From CAZKAP01 sp964550895 (lineage in GTDB: Bacteria > Bacteroidota > Bacteroidia > Flavobacteriales > Flavobacteriaceae): DNA of 64,000 bases. Shown piece after piece: positions 43,452-52,097 of the stretch. How positions within the stretch are numbered: the first letter of the stretch is position 1; every line of letters starts with the position of its first letter. The position numbers and the translations under genes are program-made. The DNA lies in assembly GCA_964550895.1 (NCBI GenBank), contig CAZKAP010000005.1, positions 19,424 to 83,423 of the forward strand. Reading direction: 5' to 3'. The notes under the pieces are model-generated. The model searched no databases and was not told the DNA's origin. It saw only the letters and a program-made list of their open reading frames with translations.

Positions 43452-43763
43452 ATGGAAAAATTAAAAAAGCGCTGGGGTATAGAGAACAATCTTCAGCTGG
43501 TCCTTATTCTGGTGGTCTTTGCGGTAACGGGCAGTTCTTCGGTTAAATTAGCCGAACCCGTCCTGCATTGGATCGGTTTACATCAGGAAAGCGTAAGTGG
43601 ATGGATCTATTGGCCCTTGCGGATACTTCTTATTTTTCCCCTCTATCAGGTACTCCTGGTCCTGATCGGGTGGCTGTTTGGCCAGTTTGAATTCTTCTGG
43701 AATTTCGAGAAAAAAATGCTCAAGAGAATGGGGCTCGGTTTTCTACTGAACCGAAACGATTAA
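43452..43763 (+). CDS. DUF6787-type small membrane protein
   Basis: A 103-residue protein with two hydrophobic segments (about 15-35 and 55-78) and conserved aromatic residues in the QFEFFWNFEKKML region. It resembles the flavobacterial DUF6787 family, sometimes misnamed prolipoprotein diacylglyceryl transferase. Role unknown. It ends 23 bases from a convergent gene. Confidence 0.78.
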   Translation: MEKLKKRWGIENNLQLVLILVVFAVTGSSSVKLAEPVLHWIGLHQESVSGWIYWPLRILLIFPLYQVLLVLIGWLFGQFEFFWNFEKKMLKRMGLGFLLNRND

Positions 43764-43786
43764 TAGCCCTCAACCAGCGCGTTCGC

Positions 43787-44095
43787 TCAGGAGGCTTCGT
43801 TGATCGCCTCCTCTTCCCTACCGTTGCCATTGACGACGTAGGTATAAATCCACATCAGGGTAAAGGTGGGGATGATGTCCATGCCAGGGACCAGTTCCTC
43901 TATGGTAGCAAAGATACCCGCTGCCTTACCGGCGTTGCCCTTGTACATACGCGTCATCAGCCAACCGGCTATGGGGGCCCATATCACGTCCGTGAGTTCC
44001 GCAGCACCGGGTATCACGTAGGAAAGCATACCGATGCCGTCGAACAACAGGCCCAGGAGCAGGTAGTTAATTTTGTTCTCCTTGAAAATTGTCAT
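43787..44095 (-). CDS. small membrane protein
   Basis: A 102-residue protein with three hydrophobic stretches (about 10-30, 36-48 and 78-90) and an acidic C-terminus. I do not recognise a domain. It contains GMDIIPTFTLMWIY. A near-consensus box TAACTTTC lies four bases before the ATG. It stands alone between convergent and codirectional neighbours. Confidence 0.7.
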   Translation of the reverse strand: MTIFKENKINYLLLGLLFDGIGMLSYVIPGAAELTDVIWAPIAGWLMTRMYKGNAGKAAGIFATIEELVPGMDIIPTFTLMWIYTYVVNGNGREEEAINEAS

Positions 44096-44192
44096 AGCTG
44101 AAAGTTATTAATCCTTTTTGAAACAGCAGCACCTGTGCGCGTAAAATTAGTACACTTCCTCCCCGATTCGTTTCAACCCAAGGCGAATTGTT

Positions 44193-44765
44193 TTAAATTT
44201 CTTCAGTCGGTTCCAGCCAGGGTGCAAACGACTGCTTCAATGCGACTACTTTGGGGGCAATGATAACCCTGCAATACGGCTGATCGGAATTCCGCCCGTA
44301 ATAATTGTCATGTTCGGCCTCGGCCTCATAGAATTCACCGAGCGGACTGATGGCGGTTACGATGGGATCGGGGTATACGGCCTGAGACTCCAGCTCTTCC
44401 TTAAAACTCAGGGCAGCGCTGTGCTGATCGGGCGTGCTGTAGAAAATCTCACTCCGGTATTGGGTTCCCACATCATTTCCCTGCCGATTCAGCGTTGTAG
44501 GATTGTGAGAGATGAAAAATACATCTAGCAAGACGCGATAGGGTATCATTAAGGGGTCGAATTCGACCCTGACAGCCTCCGCATGTCCGGTACGTCCCGT
44601 ACATACTTCGCGATACGGTGGGTTCTTGATGTGCCCACCTGCAAAACCAGAACGCACGGAGCGTACACCTCGTAAAGGCCGGAAAACGGCCTCCAGGCAC
44701 CAGAAACAACCGCCGGCGAAAACCGCAATCTGCGATGGAGATAGTGATGGATTCGCTGATTCCAT
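44193..44765 (-). CDS. msrA: peptide-methionine (S)-S-oxide reductase
   Basis: A 190-residue MsrA that repairs oxidised methionine. The catalytic Cys is Cys20 in GGCFWCLEAVF, and GTQYRSEIF and NYYGRNSDQPYC are conserved. The start at ATG 44765 is preferred over ATG 44801, because a consensus -7 box (44769-44776) lies between the two and would leave the longer start untranscribed. The catalytic segment begins a few residues after the start, so it is cytoplasmic. Confidence 0.92.
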   Translation of the reverse strand: MESANPSLSPSQIAVFAGGCFWCLEAVFRPLRGVRSVRSGFAGGHIKNPPYREVCTGRTGHAEAVRVEFDPLMIPYRVLLDVFFISHNPTTLNRQGNDVGTQYRSEIFYSTPDQHSAALSFKEELESQAVYPDPIVTAISPLGEFYEAEAEHDNYYGRNSDQPYCRVIIAPKVVALKQSFAPWLEPTEEI

Positions 44766-44768
44766 ATG

Positions 44769-44776
44769 CAAAGATA
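44769..44776 (-). promoter_or_regulatory. msrA -7 box
   Basis: TATCTTTG on the minus strand, an exact TAnnTTTG match, ends three bases before ATG 44765. If used, the mRNA would begin at about the start codon. Confidence 0.45.
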
Positions 44777-44874
44777 GATGCATTCCTGCCCGGATAAGCA
44801 TACTAAAAAATTAAACGGGTTCCATTCGGCAACGCCATCGAAATGCTACTTTTACAAACGATTGATTCTGAATC

Positions 44875-45537
44875 ATGATCAAAGCCCGAAATATTATCAA
44901 GGATTATGGTGACCTCAGGGTACTAAAGGGAGTGGATCTGGAAGTCTCCGGGGCGGAGGTGGTTTCCATAGTCGGTGCCTCCGGCGCCGGCAAATCGACC
45001 CTACTCCAGATCATTGGCACTCTGGACCAGCCAAGCAACCCGGATTCCTGTGTACTGGAATTGAACGGTAAGCAGTTTCAGGAAATGAGCGACCGCGAGC
45101 GGGCCAGGTTCCGAAACCGCGAGATCGGATTTATATTTCAGTTTCATCAGTTACTTCCGGAATTCACCGCGCTGGAAAACGTCTGCATACCGGCATTCAT
45201 ACATGCCGAGTCCGAATCGACCGTGCGGCGGAAAGCAGCCGGCTTACTCGATATGCTGGGGCTCACCGGACGCTTTCAGCATAAACCTTCCGAACTTTCC
45301 GGGGGCGAACAGCAGCGCGTTGCCGTCGCCCGGGCACTGATTAATGATCCCTCCATTATACTTGCAGACGAGCCCAGTGGGAATTTAGATTCGGAAAATG
45401 CCCGGCAATTGCATGAGCTTTTCTTTCGATTGAGGGACGAATTCGGACAAACCTTCGTGATTGTAACCCACAACGAGGAGCTGGCGGATATGGCCGATCG
45501 CAAGCTGCACATGAAAGATGGAAATATACTCCCCTGA
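44875..45537 (+). CDS. ABC transporter ATPase, LolD/MacB type
   Basis: A 220-residue ABC ATPase. Walker A is GASGAGKST (34-42), the signature is LSGGEQQRVAVARAL, Walker B is IILADEPSGNLD and the H-loop is THNEE. The sequence resembles LolD, which powers lipoprotein release for transport to the outer membrane; the permease partners LolC/E are not adjacent, so MacB-type or other partners remain possible. It heads a run of six plus-strand genes with short or negative spacing. Confidence 0.9.
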   Translation: MIKARNIIKDYGDLRVLKGVDLEVSGAEVVSIVGASGAGKSTLLQIIGTLDQPSNPDSCVLELNGKQFQEMSDRERARFRNREIGFIFQFHQLLPEFTALENVCIPAFIHAESESTVRRKAAGLLDMLGLTGRFQHKPSELSGGEQQRVAVARALINDPSIILADEPSGNLDSENARQLHELFFRLRDEFGQTFVIVTHNEELADMADRKLHMKDGNILP

Positions 45538-46303
45538 CCCGGGTCCGGATATAACCGGTTTCCTGATCGAAAAAGCGCTGAGGTACGAAGATCCCGGGTT
45601 CCTGTCCGACGACCCCGTTCAGATTCCCCACCAGTTTTACAAGAAGGAAGACATTGAAATCAGCGGATTCCTCGTTGCCCTGATTTCCTGGGGACAGCGA
45701 AAGACCATACTCAAAAGTGGGTACCGCATGATGGAACTCATGGAGGGTTCGCCCTATGAGTTCGTTGTCCATGCATCAGACAAGGACCTCAGCGTACTGG
45801 ATGCATTTGTTCACCGTACCTTCAACGGAGACGATCTCAGGCATTGCGTCCGCTCTATTGCAAGAATTTATCGGGAACAGGGCGGACTGGAAGCCTTCTT
45901 TACTCGCAATCAGCAGCCTGGTGAATTACAATCAGCCATCAGCAGACTCAAAGCGGTTTTCTTCGAGGAGAGTGCGCCACTAAGGACACGTAAACACCTG
46001 GCGGATCCCATGCGTGGATCGGCGGCCAAACGCATAAACATGTACCTCAGATGGATGGTTCGCTCCGCCGAAAGGGGTGTGGATTTCGGAATCTGGAAGG
46101 GTATTCCAGCCTCCAGCCTCTCCTGTCCACTCGATATCCATAGCGGAAGAGTGGCCCGAATGCTGGGGTTGCTTCACCGGAAGCAGAACGACGCCAGGGC
46201 AGTAAGGGAACTGGATCTGAGCCTGAGGAAAATCGACCCCAGAGATCCCGTACGCTTCGACTTTGCGCTTTTTGGCCTGGGTGTATTCGAAAAATTCAAA
46301 TGA
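45518..46303 (+). CDS. TIGR02757 family protein
   Basis: A 261-residue protein of the TIGR02757 family, of unknown role but broadly conserved in Bacteroidota and deltaproteobacteria. Conserved pieces are FLVALISWGQRKTI, KRINMYLRWMVR and the C-terminal PVRFDFALFGLGVF, with CPLDIHSGRVAR in between. The helical CPLD and D..L pattern faintly recalls helix-hairpin-helix DNA glycosylases of the endonuclease III fold, an inference. It overlaps the ABC gene by 20 bases and the glycosyltransferase by four. Confidence 0.85.
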   Translation: MEIYSPDPGPDITGFLIEKALRYEDPGFLSDDPVQIPHQFYKKEDIEISGFLVALISWGQRKTILKSGYRMMELMEGSPYEFVVHASDKDLSVLDAFVHRTFNGDDLRHCVRSIARIYREQGGLEAFFTRNQQPGELQSAISRLKAVFFEESAPLRTRKHLADPMRGSAAKRINMYLRWMVRSAERGVDFGIWKGIPASSLSCPLDIHSGRVARMLGLLHRKQNDARAVRELDLSLRKIDPRDPVRFDFALFGLGVFEKFK

Positions 46304-47304
46304 GTATGAAGGTTAGCCTGGTTATGCCCTTTCGCAACGTAGAGGCCTACATTTCCCAGGCCCTTTCGAGCATAGTGGCCCAGGACTACGCCGATTGGGA
46401 ACTGCTGGCCGTGGATGATCACAGTCAGGATCGAAGCGCCTGTGTAGTCAGTAAATGGGGGGAGTCCGACCCCCGGATACGTTTGCTGACAAGCGAGGGT
46501 CGCGGAATCATCCCCGCCCTGAAGACGGCCGAAAGACACCTCAAGGGATCCTATGTGTCCCGGATGGATTCAGATGACGTGGCCAGCCCTGACCGCCTGA
46601 GGCATATGGTAGACAGCCTGAACGCCGCAGGTGACGGCCATGTGGCCGTGGGCTTAGTTCGGTATTTTTCCCATTCTGGGATTAGTGACGGCTACCGCAA
46701 ATACGAGTCCTGGTTGAATGGACTGACGACCTCGGGTCGTAATTTTCAGGAAATCTACAAGGAATGTGTGATCCCTTCGCCCTGCTGGATGGTGATGCGC
46801 AACGACTTCGAGGACTTGGGTGGATTCGCCTCCGATGGCTATCCGGAGGACTACGACCTTTGCTTTCGCATGTACCGAGAAAATTTGAAGATACTTCCCG
46901 TTCGCCGTCTGTTGCACTGGTGGAGGGATTATCCCGATCGCACTTCCCGCACCAGCGAATGGTACGCCCAGAACAGCTTTCTCGACCTTAAAATCCGTTA
47001 CTTTCTCGAACTGGACCGGCAGGAGGATCGGCCACTCGTTCTTTGGGGGGCCGGCTGGAAGGGCAAGCAGATTGCCCGCCAACTCTCCCAGAAGGAATAC
47101 CATTTTCACTGGCTTTGCGACAACCCTCGCAAGTGGGGAAAGAAGATTTACGGACTCCCCCTGAGCCCGGTGGACCAATACGATCGACTGGGGCCGGCCC
47201 AGAGCATCGTAGCCGTAGCTAATCCCGAAGCACAGCGGCAAATCCGCGCCTTCTTTGGTAAGCGGGGACTGCGTCCTCAGGACGATTTTTTCTTCTTTTG
47301 CTAG
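46300..47304 (+). CDS. family 2 glycosyltransferase with extra C-terminal domain
   Basis: A 334-residue GT-A glycosyltransferase: nucleotide-sugar part with MPFRNVEAYISQAL and VDDHSQD (38-44), DxD-type motif MDSDD (89-93) and a downstream EDYD. Residues about 240-334 form a second, Rossmann-like unit with VLWGAGWKGKQIARQL and VAVANPEAQ. No membrane segment is seen. The sugar and acceptor are unknown. Its ATG overlaps the TIGR02757 stop. Confidence 0.87.
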   Translation: MSMKVSLVMPFRNVEAYISQALSSIVAQDYADWELLAVDDHSQDRSACVVSKWGESDPRIRLLTSEGRGIIPALKTAERHLKGSYVSRMDSDDVASPDRLRHMVDSLNAAGDGHVAVGLVRYFSHSGISDGYRKYESWLNGLTTSGRNFQEIYKECVIPSPCWMVMRNDFEDLGGFASDGYPEDYDLCFRMYRENLKILPVRRLLHWWRDYPDRTSRTSEWYAQNSFLDLKIRYFLELDRQEDRPLVLWGAGWKGKQIARQLSQKEYHFHWLCDNPRKWGKKIYGLPLSPVDQYDRLGPAQSIVAVANPEAQRQIRAFFGKRGLRPQDDFFFFC

Positions 47305-47346
47305 TACCCGGAATGAAATATGCCATTAATGGCTAATTTTACATCC

Positions 47347-49272
47347 ATGCAATGGACTCATCCCAGCATTTTCTGGGCGCTTCTCCTGTTGATAATCCCC
47401 CTGCTGATCCACCTGTTTGAATGGCGCAGGTTTCGAAAGTTTTCCTTTACCAATGTCAGGTTGTTGCAGGAAGTCGAGGAATCGTCGCGCAGATCGAAAA
47501 ATCTGAAGAAATGGCTACTGCTCTTCTCGAGGCTACTGGCACTTACCTGCCTGGTCCTGGCCTTCGTCCAGCCCTTCTGGAAAAGGACCCTAAGTGCGGA
47601 AGAGTTGGCTCCGGTATCCATATACCTGGACAACTCCTACAGCATGCAGGCTCGAAAAGGCGGGTTGAGCCTTTTGGAAGAGGCCGGTCAGGAATTGATG
47701 CGTACCCTGCCGCCTCAGACTCGGGTAAACCTGCTGCTCAACGACCGTTATCTGCCTGGAATCAGCCTGTCGCAGCTGCAGCCCGTGTTGCTGGACCTGC
47801 GCTACTCCGACTACCAACTAGAGGAGAATGAGGTGTCTACCTCCCTGAATGCGGCCCGGGCCGAGACCGGTTCCAAAGAATGGCTGGTCATCAGTGACTT
47901 TCAGAATTGGCCAGTTCCCGAAGCGATGGACTCCCTGTGGATGCAAAAGGACATTCGGGCCAATTTCTGGCAACTCAACCCTGACGTAGCCTTTAATTCC
48001 TATCTGGACACCCTGGAGATACTAGGGAGTGGATCGGACCTGCAGGGTCTGAATATCCGCCTAAAATCCGCACCGGGCACGCAGGTTCCCGTGGAAGTCC
48101 GAATAAAGGATGAGCCCTACTCCAACACCAGTGTGCGCACAGACAGCTCAGGGAATGGCAGTCTGATGCTGCAGCTGCCCAACGAAAACCTCTACGGCCA
48201 CGTGGATATCTCCGATCATTCCATCTCCTACGATAACCGTTTGTATTTCTCACTCAGGGAACCCGATAAAATTCGAGTTTTGGGTATATCCAGCGGGGAG
48301 GACGACTTCCTGAGGCGCATGTTTAACTTTCCCGAATTCGCCTACGAGGAAACTCGGTGGGAGGACTTTAATTATGGCGTCATTGGTTCTTTCGACTGGG
48401 TCGTGTTGAATGAATTACGCAATATCCCGCAAAACTTTGTCGATCTGGTCAGGAGATACAGGGAGAATGGAGGGGGTCTCCTACTGATCCCCGCGCCTGA
48501 CGCCCCGGCGGCCGTTTACAATGCCTTACTATCCGGGACCGGTATGGGACTGGGAGCCTGGCGTGTTGCAGATGGTAAGGAAGTTTCCCAGATCAATTAC
48601 GATCATCCGATATTTAGGGATGTATTTTATCGCAGGAGTTCCCGATTCGAATTCCCCGGAGTCAATGGATATTACGAATGGACCGGAAGTTCAGCCACGA
48701 TCCCTCTGAGTTTTTCCGATGGCCGGCCTTTTTTCGTCACCGCAGACAGGATCGCTGTTTTTACCTCCCCGCTAAATCGAACGAACAGCGACTTTCAATC
48801 CTCACCCCTGATCGTCCCTACCATTCAGAATACGATCAGCAGGGAAGGCATGGAACGGCCGTACTTCGGTCTGGGTCAAGCCGTGAACCTCACCGTTGAG
48901 GCCAGCCTGATGGACGACCAGGTTATAAGGTTGGCAGGAAAGGAAATGGAGTACATCCCTGCTCAAAACCGTTATGAAAACTATACCGAGGTGCGCCTTA
49001 GAGACATACCCGGAGAAGCAGGAATTCATTTCCTGAGATACGAATCGGATACGCTGAGGGCACTGGCTTTCAATCCGGGAAGGGAGGAAAGCTCCCTGAA
49101 TTACGCCGACATGAATAACCTGGCCGGCAAGATACAAGTACTGCCCTCCTTGGACAATTACTTCGAAGAGTACCGGGAATACCGCATGGGCTTTGCCTAT
49201 TGGAAGTGGTTCCTGTACGGAGCTCTAGGATTCCTTATTGTAGAATGGTTGATTCAAAAACTTATACCGTGA
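47347..49272 (+). CDS. BatA-like membrane protein
   Basis: A 641-residue protein with an N-terminal BatA/aerotolerance domain: first membrane segment about 7-25, the basic FEWRRFRKFSFTNVRLL, second segment about 50-68, then a vWA-like start with LDNSYSM (DxSxS). The long middle is extracytoplasmic and a final membrane segment lies near 620-638. ATG 47347 gives the family start QWTHPSIFW; 47320 and 47329 are less likely. Function not proven; Bat proteins were tied to stress tolerance. The end overlaps the next gene by 28 bases. Confidence 0.85.
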   Translation: MQWTHPSIFWALLLLIIPLLIHLFEWRRFRKFSFTNVRLLQEVEESSRRSKNLKKWLLLFSRLLALTCLVLAFVQPFWKRTLSAEELAPVSIYLDNSYSMQARKGGLSLLEEAGQELMRTLPPQTRVNLLLNDRYLPGISLSQLQPVLLDLRYSDYQLEENEVSTSLNAARAETGSKEWLVISDFQNWPVPEAMDSLWMQKDIRANFWQLNPDVAFNSYLDTLEILGSGSDLQGLNIRLKSAPGTQVPVEVRIKDEPYSNTSVRTDSSGNGSLMLQLPNENLYGHVDISDHSISYDNRLYFSLREPDKIRVLGISSGEDDFLRRMFNFPEFAYEETRWEDFNYGVIGSFDWVVLNELRNIPQNFVDLVRRYRENGGGLLLIPAPDAPAAVYNALLSGTGMGLGAWRVADGKEVSQINYDHPIFRDVFYRRSSRFEFPGVNGYYEWTGSSATIPLSFSDGRPFFVTADRIAVFTSPLNRTNSDFQSSPLIVPTIQNTISREGMERPYFGLGQAVNLTVEASLMDDQVIRLAGKEMEYIPAQNRYENYTEVRLRDIPGEAGIHFLRYESDTLRALAFNPGREESSLNYADMNNLAGKIQVLPSLDNYFEEYREYRMGFAYWKWFLYGALGFLIVEWLIQKLIP

Positions 49273-50552
49273 ATATCCTGATTAAGTCGGCTGTCATCGT
49301 GGACCCCGCAGGGCCGCTACACGAGAAAAAGCGGGATATACTGATCCGCGAGGGCAAAATTGAGAAGATTGCGGCCTCCATTAGCCAGAAGAATAAGGAG
49401 ACTCCCGAATTGAGTCTGAAGAATCTCCATATTTCCCGGGGGTGGTTCGATTCCAGTGTGAGTTTCGGGGAACCCGGATACGAGGACCGGGAAACCCTGT
49501 CCGGCGGACTGCGCATGGCGGCATACTCGGGTTATTGCGACCTGGTACTCAATCCCTCTAATATACCACTGCCAGACACCAGTGGTGCTATCCGATTCCT
49601 GCTGGACAAGACCGCGGACTCTGCCTGCCGCATTCATCCCCTGGGCACCCTTACAAGGGGGGCTGAGGGTATCGCACTGGCGGAACTCTACGACATGCAT
49701 ACCCACGGTGCCTGCGGATTTAGCGAGGATCAAAAATTTTTGGAAAACAGCCATCTCCTGCAGTTGGCACTGGAATACACCCGTTTATTCAAGGGGTGCG
49801 TGGTAACCTTCCCGCTCGAAAACCATCTGGCGAGCCGCGGAATGATTCATGAGGGAAGCGTTTCGGCCCGATTGGGCCTGAAGGGAATTCCCGCCCTGGC
49901 CGAGGAGCTGGCGGTGATTCGCGATCTCAGAATACAGGATTATACAGGAGGTAAACTCCACCTCGCGCTCGTATCCACGGAAGGATCTGTCAAGCTGCTG
50001 CAGGAGGCAAAGCGCAAAGGCAAAGATATCAGTTCGGCAGTTTCCATAGATCACCTCTATTTTACCGATGAAGACTTGCTCGGCTTCGACAACAACCTGA
50101 AGATACTTCCTCCCCTTCGCAGCAAGAAGGATCGTAAGGCACTGCGGGAAGCGGTCCTGAATAAGACCATAGATATGGTCACCTCGGACCACCGGCCGCT
50201 TACCAGTGAAGAAAAAGAAGTGGAATTCAACAGATGCTACTACGGTTCGACCGGACTGGAAACCGCGTATTCGGTTCTCCAGGAAATCTTCGGAAGAGAC
50301 CAAACTATAGAACTACTCACCCGTGGCAGGGAGCGCTTCGGCGTTCACAGTCCGGAAATCGCGGAGGGTGAGCACGCATGTCTCAGTCTTTTTAACCCTG
50401 ACATCGAATACAAACATTTGGTTTCCAGTCAGTTTGGAAGATCCAAAAACTCGCCTTACCTGGGACGGCAGCTCAAAGGAAGACCCTACGGTATCGTATC
50501 GAATAACCGGATGCTGATCCGTCCGGACCAACGCGATAAATCAAAGCCCTAA
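49245..50552 (+). CDS. dihydroorotase-like protein lacking metal ligands
   Basis: A 435-residue amidohydrolase-superfamily protein clearly related to type I dihydroorotase (pyrC), but the metal site is missing. The HxH strand motif reads DSSVSFGEPG (69-78), so both His are Ser and the substrate Arg is Gly; the HxED position reads PLEN (190-193); the next His is Leu242 in LALVST; only Asp315 in TSDHRP survives. By family knowledge it should be inactive as a dihydroorotase. Non-catalytic homologues elsewhere support aspartate transcarbamoylase; no pyrB is in the window. It overlaps the BatA-like gene by 28 bases. Confidence 0.88.
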   Translation: MVDSKTYTVNILIKSAVIVDPAGPLHEKKRDILIREGKIEKIAASISQKNKETPELSLKNLHISRGWFDSSVSFGEPGYEDRETLSGGLRMAAYSGYCDLVLNPSNIPLPDTSGAIRFLLDKTADSACRIHPLGTLTRGAEGIALAELYDMHTHGACGFSEDQKFLENSHLLQLALEYTRLFKGCVVTFPLENHLASRGMIHEGSVSARLGLKGIPALAEELAVIRDLRIQDYTGGKLHLALVSTEGSVKLLQEAKRKGKDISSAVSIDHLYFTDEDLLGFDNNLKILPPLRSKKDRKALREAVLNKTIDMVTSDHRPLTSEEKEVEFNRCYYGSTGLETAYSVLQEIFGRDQTIELLTRGRERFGVHSPEIAEGEHACLSLFNPDIEYKHLVSSQFGRSKNSPYLGRQLKGRPYGIVSNNRMLIRPDQRDKSKP

Positions 50553-50569
50553 TTCAGACCTGTTACGCC

Positions 50570-51247
50570 ATGTCCAACCTCCCCCAGTTACCCTTGAATT
50601 ACCTGCATCTGCCTTCCCGGTCCGAAAATGTCCGGCACCCACTCTTTTTGCTGCACGGATACGGAAGCAATGAAGAGGACCTTTTTTCATTTGCAGGTGA
50701 CCTGAATCGCTATTTCGAGGTCTTTTCGCTGCGTGCACCTCTGAACCTGCCCCCTTTTGGATACGCCTGGTATGAAATCGACTTCGAAGCTCCACAAGGC
50801 AAGTGGAGTAATCTAGAACAAGCAGATGCTTCACTGAATTTACTGAGAAATTTCCTGGATGAGGCAGCACGTGAATTCAGGTTCCCACTGGAGAATATCA
50901 GCCTCCTGGGGTTTAGTCAGGGATGTATACTGAGTCTCGCGCTTGCTTTAAGGCATCCCCATCTTTTTTCCAGGGTTGTAGGGCTCAGTGGTTATCTCAA
51001 TCGAGAACTCCTGCCGGACCTTCCGGATTGGGAGCGCATCAGGCAACTCCGGATTTACAATTCCCACGGCACTGAAGACCCTGTGATCCCAGTTGACTGG
51101 GCACGCGAGACTCCGCGGTTTCTGGAGTCCCAAGGGGTCCGGGTACAGTACGAGGAGTACCCTTCCGGACACGGTGTGGCACCCGACAACTACAGTTCCT
51201 TTCTTACCTGGCTGACACAGGACCTCAGTCTTGCCGATCCCGCTTAG
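50570..51247 (+). CDS. carboxylesterase/phospholipase-type alpha/beta hydrolase
   Basis: A 225-residue serine hydrolase of the YpfH/acyl-protein thioesterase group. The opening hydrolase pattern is FLLHGYGSNEEDL; nucleophile Ser lies in LLGFSQGC, Asp in HGTEDPVIP and His in PSGHGVAP. No signal peptide. Last gene of the plus-strand run; its stop overlaps the convergent metallo-hydrolase by four bases. Confidence 0.9.
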   Translation: MSNLPQLPLNYLHLPSRSENVRHPLFLLHGYGSNEEDLFSFAGDLNRYFEVFSLRAPLNLPPFGYAWYEIDFEAPQGKWSNLEQADASLNLLRNFLDEAAREFRFPLENISLLGFSQGCILSLALALRHPHLFSRVVGLSGYLNRELLPDLPDWERIRQLRIYNSHGTEDPVIPVDWARETPRFLESQGVRVQYEEYPSGHGVAPDNYSSFLTWLTQDLSLADPA

Positions 51248-52026
51248 ATGACCTGTAATTGCAGATTATCGTAAGCCAGGAAAATCCCCTGTGGCAAACT
51301 GGCCTCGGTTTCCTCATGGAAGCCCATCAGATGACTGATATGCGTGAAATACGTGCGACGGGCACCAATGGAACAGGCCAATTCTACGGCTTCGTCCAAA
51401 GAAAGGTGAGAAGGGTGCGGATCTTTTCTCAGTGCACTAAGCACCAGGACCTCAAGATCTTTTAGCTTATCTTTCTCTTTGTTTTTCAACGACTTAATGT
51501 CTGTCAAGTAAGCTAAAGGTCCAATTCTAAAACCGAGGACCGTAATCCGGTGATGTTGCCCCTCTACAGGTATGACTTCGATGTCATCCACGTGAAAGGG
51601 CATCTCGGGAACAATCTCCCGACTGTCTACTTCGGGGGCCCCCGGGTACCGGTTTTCGGATCGGTCGAAAATGTAATCGAAACGGCGTTCGAGGCTGGAG
51701 AAGACTTTGCGCGTCGCATACACCCTCAGCTTTCCCTGACGAAAAAAGAAAGGGCGCAGGTCGTCTATACCATGAGTATGGTCGGCGTGCTCGTGGGTCA
51801 GCAATAAGGCGTCCAATCGGGGTATCGGGTTATTTAGCAGCTGCTGGCGGAAATCGGGACCGCAGTCAATGACCATATACCGCTGGTTGCAGCGGATCAG
51901 AGCCGAAGTTCTAAGCCTTTTGTCTTTGGGGTCTTCACTCAGACAAACCGGGTGGTCATTTCCGATGACGGGTATGCCCTGAGAGGTTCCCGTACCGAGA
52001 AAAGTAATCGACAGATCTGTTATCAT
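51244..52026 (-). CDS. metallo-beta-lactamase-fold hydrolase (PhnP-like)
   Basis: A 260-residue MBL-fold enzyme. The di-metal motif HEHADH is in LLTHEHADHTHGIDDLRPF; LGTGTSQGIP opens the fold and TYFTHISHLM gives a C-terminal His. The group includes PhnP and cyclic-phosphate phosphodiesterases, but the substrate is not known. The ATG at 52026 is chosen over a TTG at 52035 that lies in the promoter box. The -7 box ends six bases before the ATG. Confidence 0.9.
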   Translation of the reverse strand: MITDLSITFLGTGTSQGIPVIGNDHPVCLSEDPKDKRLRTSALIRCNQRYMVIDCGPDFRQQLLNNPIPRLDALLLTHEHADHTHGIDDLRPFFFRQGKLRVYATRKVFSSLERRFDYIFDRSENRYPGAPEVDSREIVPEMPFHVDDIEVIPVEGQHHRITVLGFRIGPLAYLTDIKSLKNKEKDKLKDLEVLVLSALRKDPHPSHLSLDEAVELACSIGARRTYFTHISHLMGFHEETEASLPQGIFLAYDNLQLQVI

Positions 52027-52032
52027 TCCGCC

Positions 52033-52040
52033 CAAATTTA
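52033..52040 (-). promoter_or_regulatory. MBL-fold hydrolase -7 box
   Basis: TAAATTTG on the minus strand, an exact TAnnTTTG match, ends six bases before ATG 52026, predicting little or no 5' leader. Confidence 0.5.
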
Positions 52041-52046
52041 AAATAA

Positions 52047-52080
52047 TTTGACCTCAGGACATTTTAGGTTGTTAAATTTG
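52047..52080 (+). promoter_or_regulatory. promoter of the 490-residue conserved protein
   Basis: TTTG (52047-52050) is followed after 22 bases by TAAATTTG (52073-52080), matching both -33 and -7 elements. The ATG is 17 bases further. It is back to back with the MBL-gene promoter. Confidence 0.62.
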
Positions 52081-52097
52081 CCGAAGATCTTACCGCC

